Origin: Lyophyllum atratum
Taxonomy: Eukaryota; Basidiomycota; Agaricomycetes; Agaricales; Lyophyllaceae
DNA length: 64,000 nucleotides
Direction of reading: 5' to 3'
Assembly: GCA_014905825.1 (NCBI GenBank)
Contig: JACGCN010000001.1
Location: forward strand, 4,092,001 to 4,156,000
The notes beneath the pieces are model-generated. The model made no database searches. It worked only from the letters and a program-made list of their open reading frames with translations, and had not been told where the DNA came from. The position numbers and the translations under genes are program-made. Shown piece after piece: positions 39,534 through 52,893 of the stretch; the stretch's first letter is position 1, and each line of letters opens with the position of its first letter.

Positions 39534-42063
39534 ATGCTGTTTCTGGCGCTCTTTGGTTTTGGTGTGCTCAGCAACAGCGCCAGAGCGGTCACGGTCTATG
39601 GACAGGTACCTCTCGGCCAGACTATCAGACTCAACTCTACAGCGACGGCTCCTGGCGCCGCGGCAACCCCAGTAGTGACGCTAGCAGCGTACGACGAGAC
39701 CATCCTCAGGCCCCCACCTCCTCCCCAAGACCAGTCCCTAAATTTCACTCTGAACCTAGCGGCGAACAACGCGAGTGTCGTAGGACTCTCTATCATGCAA
39801 CATGGCTCTTTCTACGGGTTTTCCATCGAGATGTCTGTCGTCACGCAGTTGAGTGAGTAGTTATGCACATCTCCTAAACCGTCCGGCGCGCCTACAACAT
39901 TGCTTTCCAACAGTGGGAAAGAACGCGTCAGTTTCTCGTTCGGCCTTCCTTCATCAGTTATCTTATCATGCGTTACTAGCTCACATATCAAAGTACCCTT
40001 CCTCAATCTCCTCGCACAGATTCAACAAAGGGCTGGTGGAACACATATTCGTATGGGTGGAAATACACAGGATTTCGCCTATTATGTCGACAACATTGAA
40101 GGTGGTTATGCTACCGCGAAGGAGAAGTACGATTCGAATAACCCGGTCAGGCCACTCTCCCTGTCCCATGGCTGTCGCCTAATACTGTTTGCCATCAGAC
40201 GCTGACACCTGCCGTGCTGTATACCGACGAACTTTTCTATCTCGCGGCCAATGTATCATCTCTTGTAAATGTCGGATGGTATCTAGGTACGTGGTACAAG
40301 TCTCGCGAGAATGCCTTGACTGAGAAGCATCATAGGCATTCCCTTCAATGACACGAACTGGCGCCTTGCTATAGCGCAAAAAGGTCAGGCTATTCTGGGT
40401 GATCGTCTCTTGGGCCTTCAAGCAGCAAATGAGCCCGATTATTACTTGAGGTAAGATAGACGTGCATCACCAGCTGAGCATGGAGCATTTACATTGGCTG
40501 ACCTGTTCAAAATAAGTCACAATCATCGTGTCGAGCCGTACGACGTCAACGAGTACGTTGGGGAATTTGCTTCTCTTGTGGAAAGTATTCAGGGCAACGA
40601 AAACATCCCGATCAAGAACATGCTCATAGGTCCCAGTCTCGCCTCCGGTCCATGGGAGCCTGACCGACTCTGGCCAACTGGCTATCTCGACAGGTTCAAG
40701 GACAGCCTCAAGATCATCACCATGGAACAGTGCGGTTTTCCTTCCTGCACAGTGCACGCTTAATGGCGGATTTTGATCAAACCATGTATAGTTATCCGAG
40801 CAACAATTGCGCTGCTCGGTTCGGTATCGGCTCTTATGTGGACCCTCAAGAAACCTTCCCTTCGTTCCTAAATCATGATGCTGGCCTTAACTTAGTCGCC
40901 AAGTACCGCGATACGAGCAACCGTGCCCAAGCACTTGGGAAACCATTCATTATGTTCGAGACAAATACCGCAACCTGCGGTGGACTCCCTGGAATTTCGG
41001 ATAGCTTCGGCGCGGCATTGTGGGCCATAGACTATGGCCTTACGATGGCAGCTACAAACTTCTCTGGCGCACTCCTTCACGTTGGAGGGCAGAATGTCTA
41101 TTACAATGTAAGTCTTTCGTCAACTGTTCTCCGCTGCTGTAACAAAAATCCCGCTTTTACAGCCTTTCACAGGTAGAGTAGCCTGGCACAAGTAAAAGAA
41201 AAAACCACTGATCACCGTTTGCATAAACTAGCTCCCCCTACTAATCAAACCGCTTTTAATCAGTGGACTGTCGGAGCCATCTATTATTCAGTCCTCATTG
41301 TCGCCGAGATCTTTGGCAAATCCAACGTTTCTCAGATTGTCGACACTTCAAATAATGGAATCTACACGCCGTCTTATGCAATCTATGACAATGGCGTGCT
41401 CAGCAAAGTAGCCCTTTTGAACTTCATAGACGACTCCACTGGAGCTCACGACATAATGGGAACCATCACCGTCAACGGCGGTCAGGTGCCCTCTGAAGTT
41501 CACGTCAAGTAAGCGATTTTTTTGTCTTCTGCAAGATTGCTAATCTGACAATGTAACCCCGTCCCTCAGGTACTTTGAAGCCTCCTCGGTTTCAGTCAAG
41601 AGAAATATAACATGGGCTGGTCAGGTGAGGCTACATTCATTGTGTAATCATGACTTTCTAGACCCTTTTGCTTCCCAAGACTTTTGGTAACAAATATGAA
41701 GTTGACGGCCGACTCAAAGGCGAAGTCAATATCACTAAGATTCCATGCAACCACAATCTGTGCCACATCCCTCTTAAAGCGCCTTCGTTCGCTCTCGTCT
41801 TCCTCACAGATCCCACAGCAACAACTCAAGACGCACCTGCTGCCACTTTTCAGACCACAGCATTTACAAAAACAGTCAATACTGTTACCGTTGACGCGTC
41901 ACTTCTGGCTACTTCCAACGGGCAATCCGGGAAAGATCGGTCGAGATTAGGGAGTACAAGTCCAGGGTCTGTGAATGGAGTTGAAGGTTTGCGGGCGCTT
42001 ATTCCGGGGCTTTCGATGCTTTTTGCGATGATGTTCGGGGCTGGCATCGCCTTGTACGCTTAG
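39534..42063 (+). CDS. Secreted GH79 glycosidase (beta-glucuronidase/heparanase-like), GPI-type tail
   Basis: Eleven exons (39534-39852, 39914-39937, 39994-40145, 40199-40286, 40336-40450, 40517-40729, 40792-41107, 41163-41172, 41232-41508, 41570-41624, 41662-42063) give 656 aa. A signal peptide (MLFLALFGFGVLS) leads into a GH79 fold: HIRMGGNTQDF, acid/base Glu in LQAANEPDYY and nucleophile Glu in IMFETNTATCGG. The C-terminus has a Ser/Thr spacer, a small-residue site and a hydrophobic tail ending LYA-stop, as in GPI-anchored proteins. GH79 enzymes release glucuronic acid from proteoglycan-like glycans. Exon 8 is only 10 nt. The donor of exon 2 (GTTCGG at 39938) is weak and could be elsewhere; other junctions are supported by phase and motifs. 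Confidence 0.87.
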
Positions 42064-42388
42064 AACCTTAAGATACAATATTGAGGAGGCCAGGCGTTCG
42101 AATGTCGCTCAGCCCAAGCTGTTTTCTACTATCGAATATCCACCCATGCATCAATGTATATAATAATGAACCCTATCGTGATCTATCTCTTCGGACTACG
42201 CCTCACTTGCTAACCTAGTACTAGTGACCCAGGGGTAGGTCAGCACCTGTCCATTTCCTACCGAACAAAGTGATCATGCGGCTTCCAAGTTAGATACCGG
42301 ATATACGAGTAACCGTAACTCCGTGCCAACTTGGAAGTGACTGCTTGACCTTGACCACCAACACTCCGGACGACCACCAGTGGAGAGT
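42064..42388. other. GH79-GH47 intergenic
   Basis: 325 bp; holds the GH79 3' end signals and the GH47 promoter, with nothing specific recognised. Confidence 0.4.
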
Positions 42389-45119
42389 ATGACAGACTCT
42401 CAAGATACCAAAAAGAAGAAGGGCCAGTCAACGCGGGCTTTGGCAGGTCAAGCTGAAAAGGAAGAAAATGTTAGCTTCACTGGCTCAGGCTCTCCACATC
42501 TATACCCCACGATTGACCTGTCACGTATAGAAAGGACGGGAGCAAGGCACAGGATTTCAAGGATTACTCAAACTTCTTTCAGTGGTTGCGTTGCTTTCTG
42601 CGGTAGTACTTGCGCATAGGGTAAGTAAACCCACCAACAAATTCAAAGCTCGATCTAACCAGAGATTACAAGCATGACCCAACTCTATTTACGGACTTTC
42701 TCGACTCATGGATTGGATTCTCGGAACATTGGGAAGGCTCTCAGCCGGGAGTTTCCACGGAAAGGTTCTCCCACCTAGCTGCTGATATACCCAAACGTGA
42801 CGCTGTTGTTGCTGCATTCAAGGTATGATTTAGTTGACCCCACTCTGGTTGTGTTCTCCTCACGCGTAATGCCTAGCACGCATGGCTCTCATATGGTGCG
42901 TATCCTGACAGTCATGACAGCCTGTTGATATGGATCTTTTGTCAATGCCAGAGAAGGACGCAATGGGCGATGACGAATACCACCCTCTCAGCCACACGGG
43001 GTCGAACTTGACAAGCGCTGGAGGCATAGGCTACACTGTGGTAGACTCCATAGACACCATGCTGTTGATGAATCTCAACGAAGAATACGCACGCGCCAGA
43101 TCATGGGTCGCGAACCACATGAGTTTTGAACGCGACGGTAACTTCAATACCTTCGAAGTACGTCCGTTTGATAGATTGCTTCTCGACATAATAATAACTG
43201 ATTGGCCTGTGGTGGTAGACTACGATCCGCGTACTAGGTGGGCTTCTGTCCGCATACCACCTGTCGTCAGGCGATCCCATCTATCTCGAAAAGGCCACTG
43301 AACTCGCTGACCGAATCCTCCCCGTCTTCGAAACGCCCTCTGGTCTACCGCAACCCATGATCAACCTGGGTAAGGGTATCGGTGTCCCAAATTCAGACTT
43401 TACAGGTCTTGTCAGCACCGCTGAGATCTCTACTCTACAACTGGAATTCCGATACCTGAGCCACTTGACTCATGACGATGTTTACTGGCGACGAGTGGAA
43501 AATGTATGCCCCCATTTCGCCGCCAGCTTTGAAAGAGCGATCATTCATGTCCAGTAGGTCATGCGCGTCATCAAGTCGGCACGCCTACCTCATGGCTTAG
43601 CATCCATCTTTATGAGGTTTGTTGCACAAACTTTTCTTTTGCGAACTTTCACTGATCTGATTCTAGCGTTGAAGAGGGCCAATACGTCACATCTGCTATT
43701 CGCCTAGGTTCCCGCGGTGACTCTTTCTATGAATATCTATTGTAAGTTATGTTCCGAGAAGTACGCCTATGCTCAGCTGAAGTCTCCACCAGGAAACAAT
43801 ATCTACAAACTGTAAGCCTTCTCGTCGCCTACGAGGTTGGTATTGGCTTAGAATCGCAAAGAATAGCTCAGAACCCGTCTACAGCGATGTAAGCCGCCGC
43901 TCGATTGACATGTCTGTTCCTCTCTAAACCCGATCCTGTAGATGTATGACGACGCAATGTCAGCGATCCACGGACACCTCATACAAAAAAGTACCAAGGC
44001 CAGGATGACTTACACTGCGGAACTTATTCCCGAACAGCATGCTTCTGGAGAAGTGTATGCCAGTCAGGATCACTTTCGTCGTCCACCGTTCTGAAATACG
44101 TTTCTGGCAGCTCGTGGCGTCTAACTCCCAAACAGGACCACTTGGTCTGCTTCCTCGGAGGTTCGCTCATGCTTGGAGCAACAAAGACCGGAGCTCTCGT
44201 CCACCCAGTATCTGTCCCGCCTCGCGACAAAGAACTGTCGGCATCGGGCAAACGAGATTGGAAGACTGGCGTTGAACTTCTCAAAACATGTATGAACACG
44301 CATGATACTGCCACGTACGATTTTCCATTCGGCTACTTTCATTGCGTTTTCTGAACTTGCCATTTTATCTCTACAGAGGGCTCTCACCTGAGATCGTCCA
44401 CTTCCGGATCCCGAGCGACGGAATGGACAGCAACTCGATGGCACCTTCCGACTGGTACATCAAAGGGGCACGGTGAGTGCCGCATCTTGTTACCTTCCCC
44501 GTATACGCTGAGGCCTATTGGTGTCCTGTCCAGACCGGGCGATTTTCCGCCGTACGACGCACGTTACATGCTTCGGTATGTCTCAACCTGCGATATCCCC
44601 CCGAAATACGTGATTAACATAGTTCATTTCAGTCCCGAAACTGTGGAATCCCTCTTCCTGGCATATCGTCTGACGGGAGACCAGCTCTACAGGGACCATG
44701 GCTGGAATATCTTCCAATCTATCGAGAAACACTGTCGCATATCGACTGGAGGTTACGCCACTATCGTCAACGTCGATGAAGTCCCTGCAAGGCACGAGGA
44801 TAAGATGGAGACCTTCTGGATGGTTCGATATCTTCCTTCCTTGACCTAACTATAATTTAACATCGGTAATTTGTCTGTAGAGTGAGACCTTGAAGTATCT
44901 GTACTTGCTGTTCGATGATTCGAACACTTTACCCCTGGACAGTGCGTGTACACCTCCGTTATCGATACTCTTCGATGTCTGACTTTCAACTTCTAGAGTT
45001 CGTGTTTAACACTGAGGTGTGTTAGTCTTCCATGGCCATGTAGCATTTACTCACAGAATGCGCATTAGGCTCATCCGCTGCCAGTCTTTGAACCAACGAT
45101 ACGAACTGGCTTTTCGTAG
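42389..45119 (+). CDS. GH47 class I alpha-1,2-mannosidase
   Basis: A type II membrane enzyme that trims N-glycans in the ER/Golgi. Clear exons run from about 42664 (42664-42822, 42877-42895, 42952-43157, 43219-43503, 43558-43616, 43667-43741, 43793-43811, 43862-43888, 43942-44054, 44111-44314, 44377-44472, 44534-44575, 44633-44822, 44881-44941, 44997-45016, 45069-45119), all in phase, 541 aa. Family blocks: DDEYHPLSHTGSNLTSAGG, VVDSIDTMLLM, NFNTFE, CFLGGSLMLGA and the calcium-binding Thr motif FNTEAHPLP. Upstream, a hydrophobic stretch (LLKLLSVVALLSAVVLA, about 42564-42614) is the likely signal anchor. The splice between ATG 42389 and that anchor is unresolved, because the obvious intron would be only 28 nt. 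Two exons of 19 nt and one of 20 nt are notable. The donor at 44823 (GTTCGA) is atypical. Confidence 0.88.
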
Positions 45120-45329
45120 ACGGGAACTTTGCATATTTATAGATTATATATACCCAGCAAACAGGCCGGTGGGACCAAAAAATGATAACCGTGGATCATA
45201 GCGGAAAAAACAGGGGTATTTCAACCTCTCGACTGCACACTCATGAGGGTTTGCATGGATCATAAGCATAGTAGCAGGCATGTCTTACGATACAAGTAAC
45301 AAAGCGTGTGAGAGAAGGGAGCGACTGAT

Positions 45330-46178
45330 TTACTCATCATCCTCGGCATCGTCACCATCCTCCTTCTTCTGGGCGGCAGCAGCGCGCTTGCGCTTGACAC
45401 GACCAGGGCCTCCTCCACCGTAGGGCGACGTGAGGGCAAAGTCAATGTGTTTTTGGGAGTCGAGACGGACAACGAAGGAAGGGACGTTAACGATCTGCTT
45501 GCCGACGCTGCAAACAGAAAAGCATCGGTTCCCAGACTATGATGGATTACAGGAGACAAGTCAGACGTACCGGATGTGTCTTTGCCTGATGAGGACACGA
45601 GCATGGTGGATGCTCTTGGCCAAACCGCTCTTGAAGACCTGAGTCTGCAACCTTCTCTCCAAGAAATCCTCAACCTTGAGAGCCAACACGTAATCGAGAC
45701 GCATGCGGGATTCGTCGAGCACACCGATACGGACGAGACGACGGATCAACGCGTTACCCTCGAACAGACGCTTGGGATCCTTGACATCGAGCTTGAGGAG
45801 CTCACGGGCAGCACGACGAATTTTAGACAAAGTGAGGGCGATACGCCAGATTTCGCGCTTGTTGCGGAGACCGTACTCGCCAGCAAGCTGTCGCGCAGAA
45901 GGAACATGCGATATGTCAAGAAACAGAATGGAGCAACGCGGAAAGGGCTGACCTTGAGTTCGGCATCGAGACGAGCCGATTCGAAAGGTCGACGAGGGAC
46001 CTTGTAACTGTGAAGTTAAAGGCAATGGGGCACGGCTTATCAGCACAAGTGCAACCCTCCACTTAAAGTGGATCTTGAGGAGAAAAGCTCACGTCTTGGA
46101 GTGGTTCCGCGGGGCCCTGAATGCAAATCGTTAACCTTTAGCTCATCGTTGAGCACGGCGAGGACATTACCTGGGCAT
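45330..46178 (-). CDS. RPS9: 40S ribosomal protein uS4 (S9)
   Basis: Five exons (46171-46178, 46093-46116, 45953-46007, 45571-45887, 45330-45507) give 193 aa, the usual length. The protein begins [18 protein letters not shown] and includes [34 protein letters not shown] and [19 protein letters not shown], unmistakable for uS4. It ends in the acidic tail DGDDAEDDE. The first coding exon is only 8 nt (ATGCCCAG), and the start was placed by requiring the conserved MPR start in phase. uS4 binds 18S rRNA in the small subunit body. It is divergently transcribed from eL21 with 253 bp between start codons, so they likely share a promoter. Confidence 0.93.
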
Positions 46179-46431
46179 TTTTTCTTGAGGAAGTCGACGA
46201 CGGACTTGAGTTTACCGTTGGGCACAAATAATCGTGAGAACCAAACGAGGGTAAACACGATTAGGCTCTCCGCCACAACTGTAAAGGACCACACCTCAGC
46301 CACTCGGCATTTTCCGGTACCCCCCGATTTGATTTCCTTGTCCCCGTCGATACCGCCAACGACCAAGCCCGACGTACGCCCAATTCTTGCTCGTTTGCTG
46401 TCCATTTCTCACAAACCATGTAGTCCTCAAG
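46179..46431. promoter_or_regulatory. Bidirectional promoter of uS4 and eL21
   Basis: 253 bp separate the two start codons of divergent ribosomal protein genes. Pyrimidine-rich on the eL21 sense side (TTGCTGTCCATTTCTCAC). A start-stop mini-uORF, ATGTAG (46418-46423), precedes the eL21 ATG. Confidence 0.6.
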
Positions 46432-47080
46432 ATGCCGCACTCATTCGGTTACCGCGCGCGTACGCGCCATATGTTCAAGCGGGGCTTCAAGGGTGCGATT
46501 TGACCTCGATAAAACGCTGTATCAAGGCTTTAACTTTCTGGCAGAGAGCGGCCCCACCAAATTGTCCACTTTCCTCGTCAACTACTACGTCGGCGATATT
46601 GTTGACATCAAGGCCAACTCCTCGCAACAAAAGGGTATGCCCCACAAGTACTACCACGGGTTCGTTCAGCACATATCCATTTATCGAGGTAACAATGATC
46701 CTAATCCATGACCATTACAGACGAACTGGAATTGTATACAACGTTACCCCCCTCTGCCGTCGGTGTCATTGTGTACAAAGTCGTTGGAAACCGCTTCATC
46801 GAGAAGCGGGTCAACCTCCGTGTTGAGCACGTTCGTCACTCAAAATGCCGACAGGAGTTCTTGGACCGGGTGAAGAGCAACCACGCAGCGCATGCGGCTG
46901 CAAAGGCAAAGGGCGGTGAGGACTTGTATCTTTGTGGAATCGGGATTTTTCTCAATGAATTCTACAGAGCGTATTAACTTGAAGCGCGTACCCCTCCAAC
47001 CTCGGGAAGCACACACCGTGTCCACCGACAACAACGCCCCTCAGACCATGGTCCCTGTTCCTTACGAGACGACAATCTAG
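46432..47080 (+). CDS. RPL21: 60S ribosomal protein eL21, with an apparent +1 frameshift
   Basis: Exons 46432-46492, 46545-46659, 46721-46915 and 46968-47080. The start MPHSFGYRARTRHMFKRGF, then VGDIVDIKANSSQQKGMPHK, VGVIVYKVVGNRFIEKRV, VEHVRHSKCRQEFLDR and the end QTMVPVPYETTI-stop are diagnostic of eL21. In exon 3 the frame breaks in a run of six C (46747-46752) between YNVTP and SAVGV. With five C the gene is 160 aa, exactly the family length. An essential single gene carrying this is most easily a base-call error; a real frameshift, an edited transcript or a second intact copy elsewhere are alternatives. The donor of exon 2 (GTTCGT) is unusual but phase-consistent. Confidence 0.88.
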
Positions 47081-47880
47081 ATGGGTCGACGGCGGGGCTA
47101 CTATTCTTACTGTCTGGTTGTATGTTCGTTTATTGCTTTCATGCCCCATGCACAACAACAAAACATGAAAACAATATCCATGTATCAAAGCGGAAAGGAG
47201 TTGGACCACCAAACATGGGGCGAATCTCCTGATACATGTGTACTGGGACGACCCAACTGTTCAGTTCAGGGCGCATTCGATGTCCTCCTGGTTATTCGCT
47301 GGCCGCCATGTTCCTGCAAGTGCAAGCCAGATTTGCTGCATCATTTCATAATTTACATTGAGTGTTCGGAGACACCATTTCAATTTCACCGCTTGTGTTG
47401 GCGCTCGCGACTCAGGACATTCTACCAGTGTAACCTCGGCGCGTCGGATAACCCATTGAACCCATCTGCTGAGGATGTCAACAAGTGGGCATGACAGATG
47501 CCATTTGAGTGCTTTCGGTATACTTTTTGTCAAAACGTAACTGCACTGGTGGTGAATCTCCATGACTTGGGAATGCCAAAGCTGATGGACACGCGTCGTC
47601 TATGACTTCTATTGGCATGTAGAATTCTCTTGCCTGAAAAGAGTCGCCTCGCTATTGGCCTGTTCATTTTTGTACGTTCCCTATGTGATCTGCTTGCACC
47701 TGCGAGCACAACCATGGAGTTATGTTGAATCGTGTCACATAAACGGCCGCCAGGCATTAGCTGGCATTTGGATAGCTATAGACTAGCTTCGAAGTTGATT
47801 CCGTTACAGCGACATCGCTCGAGTAAACGCAATATTCGAGTGGGTCCAGTCGAATTCGCTGTTGTGAATGACATCTCCAT
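47081..47880. other. Intergenic 3' of eL21
   Basis: 800 bp without a recognisable gene; the small frames present have no domain or splice support. Confidence 0.5.
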
Positions 47881-47963
47881 GGCCTGATGGTCTAGTAGTA
47901 TGATTCCTTGTTAGGGTGTATACCATTTCGAGGAGGTCCTGGGTTCAATTCCCAGTCAGGCCC
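47881..47963 (+). tRNA. tRNA-Pro(AGG) with 11-nt intron
   Basis: Acceptor GGCCTGA/TCAGGCC, anticodon stem CCTTG/CGAGG, loop TTAGGG then TGTATACCATT as intron, T arm CTGGG-TTCAATT-CCCAG. Mature length 72 nt. TTTTT at 47971 terminates it. Confidence 0.88.
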
Positions 47964-48154
47964 GCTAGTCTTTTTATCCTGCGTAGTAGGATTCGAGACG
48001 ATGAGCAATGTACCCTCAGCGTGTACCCGGGCTTCCAATTTCCAGGATACACTATCCTCTGCGCAGTCTGGATTCTGGAATCTTCTAGATTGCCATTGGC
48101 ATTAGGGGCTGAAAACATTTCGGCCCGGAGATCACCAAGGACCGATTAGATTTA

Positions 48155-48232
48155 GAGAACTCCGAGATGTGACCGCATCTCCAGAACTCCGAGTGCGAAA
48201 CCGCTGTGACCGCATTTTCAGAACTCAGCCCG
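48155..48232 (+). promoter_or_regulatory. Direct repeats upstream of glucose-6-phosphate isomerase
   Basis: AGAACTCCGAG occurs at 48155 and 48183, with AGAACTCAG at 48220, and TGTGACCGCAT twice between them, ending 23 bp before the PGI start codon. They are probably promoter-proximal elements or a local duplication in the leader. Confidence 0.5.
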
Positions 48233-48254
48233 ATACCTCCCACTTACCACCACA

Positions 48255-50240
<1,986 letters not shown>

Positions 50241-51209
50241 GATATACCTGCTACAAACCATGGACTGGTCATTTCGGAAGGGTCGGAAAGAAAAGGAAAG
50301 AAAACCCCTATACCTGTACTTGTAGTCGAATTATATAGGACATCCTCAGACAGTCTACATCGCTAATTTCAGGACATCTTGAGATTGAGAGGCACGTCGT
50401 GCAACCTACGATTGATGTGTCACAGCCTGTGTCTTACGCACATGATGTGACGTTTGGTATTTGTTCATTTTCAATTCAACTCGTTTCTAACTTACCAGAC
50501 TTTTGGAACCGGAGTCAAGGGCGTGGGGGGAGGAGGCTATGATGCAGAAAGAGGTAAGACACATGTTCATGCCGCTATCGAGTACTTATATGATCTGAGA
50601 GAGATTAAGTGTCGAGGGTCGGATATGATGAGAATATGAGATGTCGCCGGTTGTGAAGGTAGAATGTACGGAAGCAAGGACCATTGCGCAGGAGAGCGCT
50701 AGACGAGATGGATGCGGCTGAACGGCGAAGATTGCGCAACCCAGGCCTCCAGACTCAAGCCAAAAGTTATCAGAACTTGAAGAAAGTTCGTCATGCCATA
50801 TGACCGTTGAAGTTTCGAAACGTTGACGTGTCGATCACACGGTCGGATCATCATCATCACTGGCAGGATATGTTTTTCATCAGCTGTTCTCCATCACTTC
50901 AGCTGCTTCAGACGGCTTCCTAGGGCTCAGTCTAAGTCGAAGAATCATATAGTGTATCAATGTGCGTCTACGCGTGCGTCGATTCCCGGCAACACGTTAT
51001 CGTGGCGCCAACCATTTCGATACCGATGCAACATCGGCCACAGTCTAGCATACAAAATGGTGGCGAGGGTATAGATCGTCCGACTGTCTGCAACCCATGA
51101 TGCCGACACAGTCCGCAGTGGAGGCGTGACTTCATATCTCTTCACTTTGGCTTGACATCGTGTGAGTTGCGTACCTGCAGAAAATTCCCTGGGCGATGGA
51201 AATCCGGGC
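50241..51209. other. Intergenic before the lipase array
   Basis: No gene recognised. A segment near 50413-50455 (GTCAC..CATGATGTGACGT) resembles 53576-53622 upstream of the second lipase, probably part of the duplicated unit. Confidence 0.45.
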
Positions 51210-51217
51210 TATATAAG
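51210..51217 (+). promoter_or_regulatory. TATA box of lipase copy 1
   Basis: TATATAAG, 51 bp upstream of the start codon; the second copy has the same element at 53948. Confidence 0.65.
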
Positions 51218-51260
51218 AGGTGATCGCCGCTTACACTTTCTTCCGAGTCAAAGTATCGAC

Positions 51261-52893
51261 ATGCGTCTTTCTGCGGTCTTGGTGCCTCTGCTCTCCGTGG
51301 CTTTTGCTTTGGGATCACCCATCTCGGATGGCGGGGTTGTCGACCTGGAGAAGAGAGCAGTCTCATCAGGTACATTTACTCAGAAGAGATGTGCAGCGCC
51401 CCACTGATGCCAGACTGATCTAGACGTTTTTGACAACTTGAGGTTCTATTTCCAGTGTGGGTCGCACACACAATTGCTCTAGACCGTAGTCTTATAACTA
51501 TCAAACAGACGCGTCGTCCGCATATAATGACGCCTGTGCGAAACCCAACGGGAATACGTTGGTATTGGCAGTACGTTTCTGGTTACTTAGCATCATCTCC
51601 TCCTTCCCTTGCTCCAGGATCATAATTGCCTCCTTTCTTTAGATCAACAATGTCCTTTCCGACACCCAAGGCTTTATCGCGCGCGATGACACAAGGAAAG
51701 AAATTGTGGTTTCTTTGCGAGGAAGGTGAGCGGCTTCGAAGTCGTCCAACAAAGTCGTGATACATGTCGTGACGTTGACTCCGGTCGTGCCTTCAGCGAA
51801 TCCCTTATTGACGCCTTAAATGACGCTCTCATCGTTTTGATCCCGTTCCTATCACCCGGTGTCTTTGCTCCACGTGAGATTTTCCCCCGCCAAAGCAGCT
51901 CGCCGGACTGACGATCTCATCTTCTCATGGAAAAGTTGGCACCACTGTTCACACTGGGTTTCTCACCTCGTGAGTCGTATGGTTATGTCAGGACGGTAGG
52001 AAGTCTCTAACGTGATCTCCACCAGTTGGAATTCCGTGGCTCTACAGGTTATAGCCACGGTGGGAGCACAGTTGGCCCTTCATCCTGACTATACCATCAT
52101 CACCACTGGACATTCTCTTGGAGGTCAGTTCTCGTCTCCTCATATTGAATAATCCTATCCTTATTTCTTTCAAGGCGCCTTGTCAAGCTTGGCTGGAATC
52201 TCTTTGAAGCAGAACTTCCCCAGCAGGTTTGGGCGGAATCAGGCTTCACATACAAACATCGTTTCTCACCCGTCTTCCCAGTAAACTCCGTTTATATACT
52301 TATGGCCAGCCAAGGTACGGAACATTCCATTAGTCGTCATGCTTGCACCTAATATGAGTATTGCCATCAGAACAGGAAATGCGGTTTATGCACAGTTTGT
52401 AAATAATGCCGTCGGTCTGAATAATATTTTCCGAGGTGAGTACACTTCCATAAACGTCCCTTGTGAAGGAGTTACTGACTCAAGACTGAAGCAACCCATA
52501 CTACGGACGGGTAGGCCTTTCAATTTTCTCCATGCAATTCAACTCACCTGCGTTCAGAGTTCCTACCATTATCCCACGTGGTCTAACTTTTCTTGGCTAC
52601 CTCCATCACGGTAGATACATCTGCTACCATATTCATAATTTCCTAACTGACCGTGTTACCAGCGACCGAGTACTGGCAAAGCCCCGATCCAGCCTCTGCT
52701 GCTACCACTAAACGATGCGACGCTAGTGGCGAGGACCCTACTTGTTCAGCCAGTATCCCCTCCATGGGAATCAACGATGCACATGGGCTGGTTCGTAGAC
52801 TGATAGGATGTGTCCCAAAGGGAAAAAAGCTGACTATATATCTATCTCCCGCAGTACTTCAACATCCGGAGTGGAACCGCTTTCTGCACTTGA
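51261..52893 (+). CDS. Secreted class-3 lipase, copy 1
   Basis: About a dozen short exons from ATG 51261 to TGA 52893. A signal peptide (MRLSAVLVPLLSVAFALG) and a Lys-Arg processing site (LEKRA) precede a lipase_3 domain: GFIARDDTRKEIVV, the nucleophile elbow TTGHSLGG, LRLYTYGQPR with the following Asp region, and a late His in the GLTFLGYLHH block. The end is YFNIRSGTAFCT. Every intron I could place (GT..AG, about 45-60 nt) keeps phase, so the copy looks functional. Class-3 lipases of this secreted fungal type hydrolyse acylglycerols or feruloyl esters. It is the first unit of a tandem duplication whose 3' neighbours are increasingly decayed. Confidence 0.82.

Noticed and set aside
42525..42552. 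A 28-nt intron at the start of GH47
   Set aside because: Ends look like GT..AG, but it is far below the 48-60 nt minimum seen elsewhere here; the N-terminal splice was left unresolved instead.
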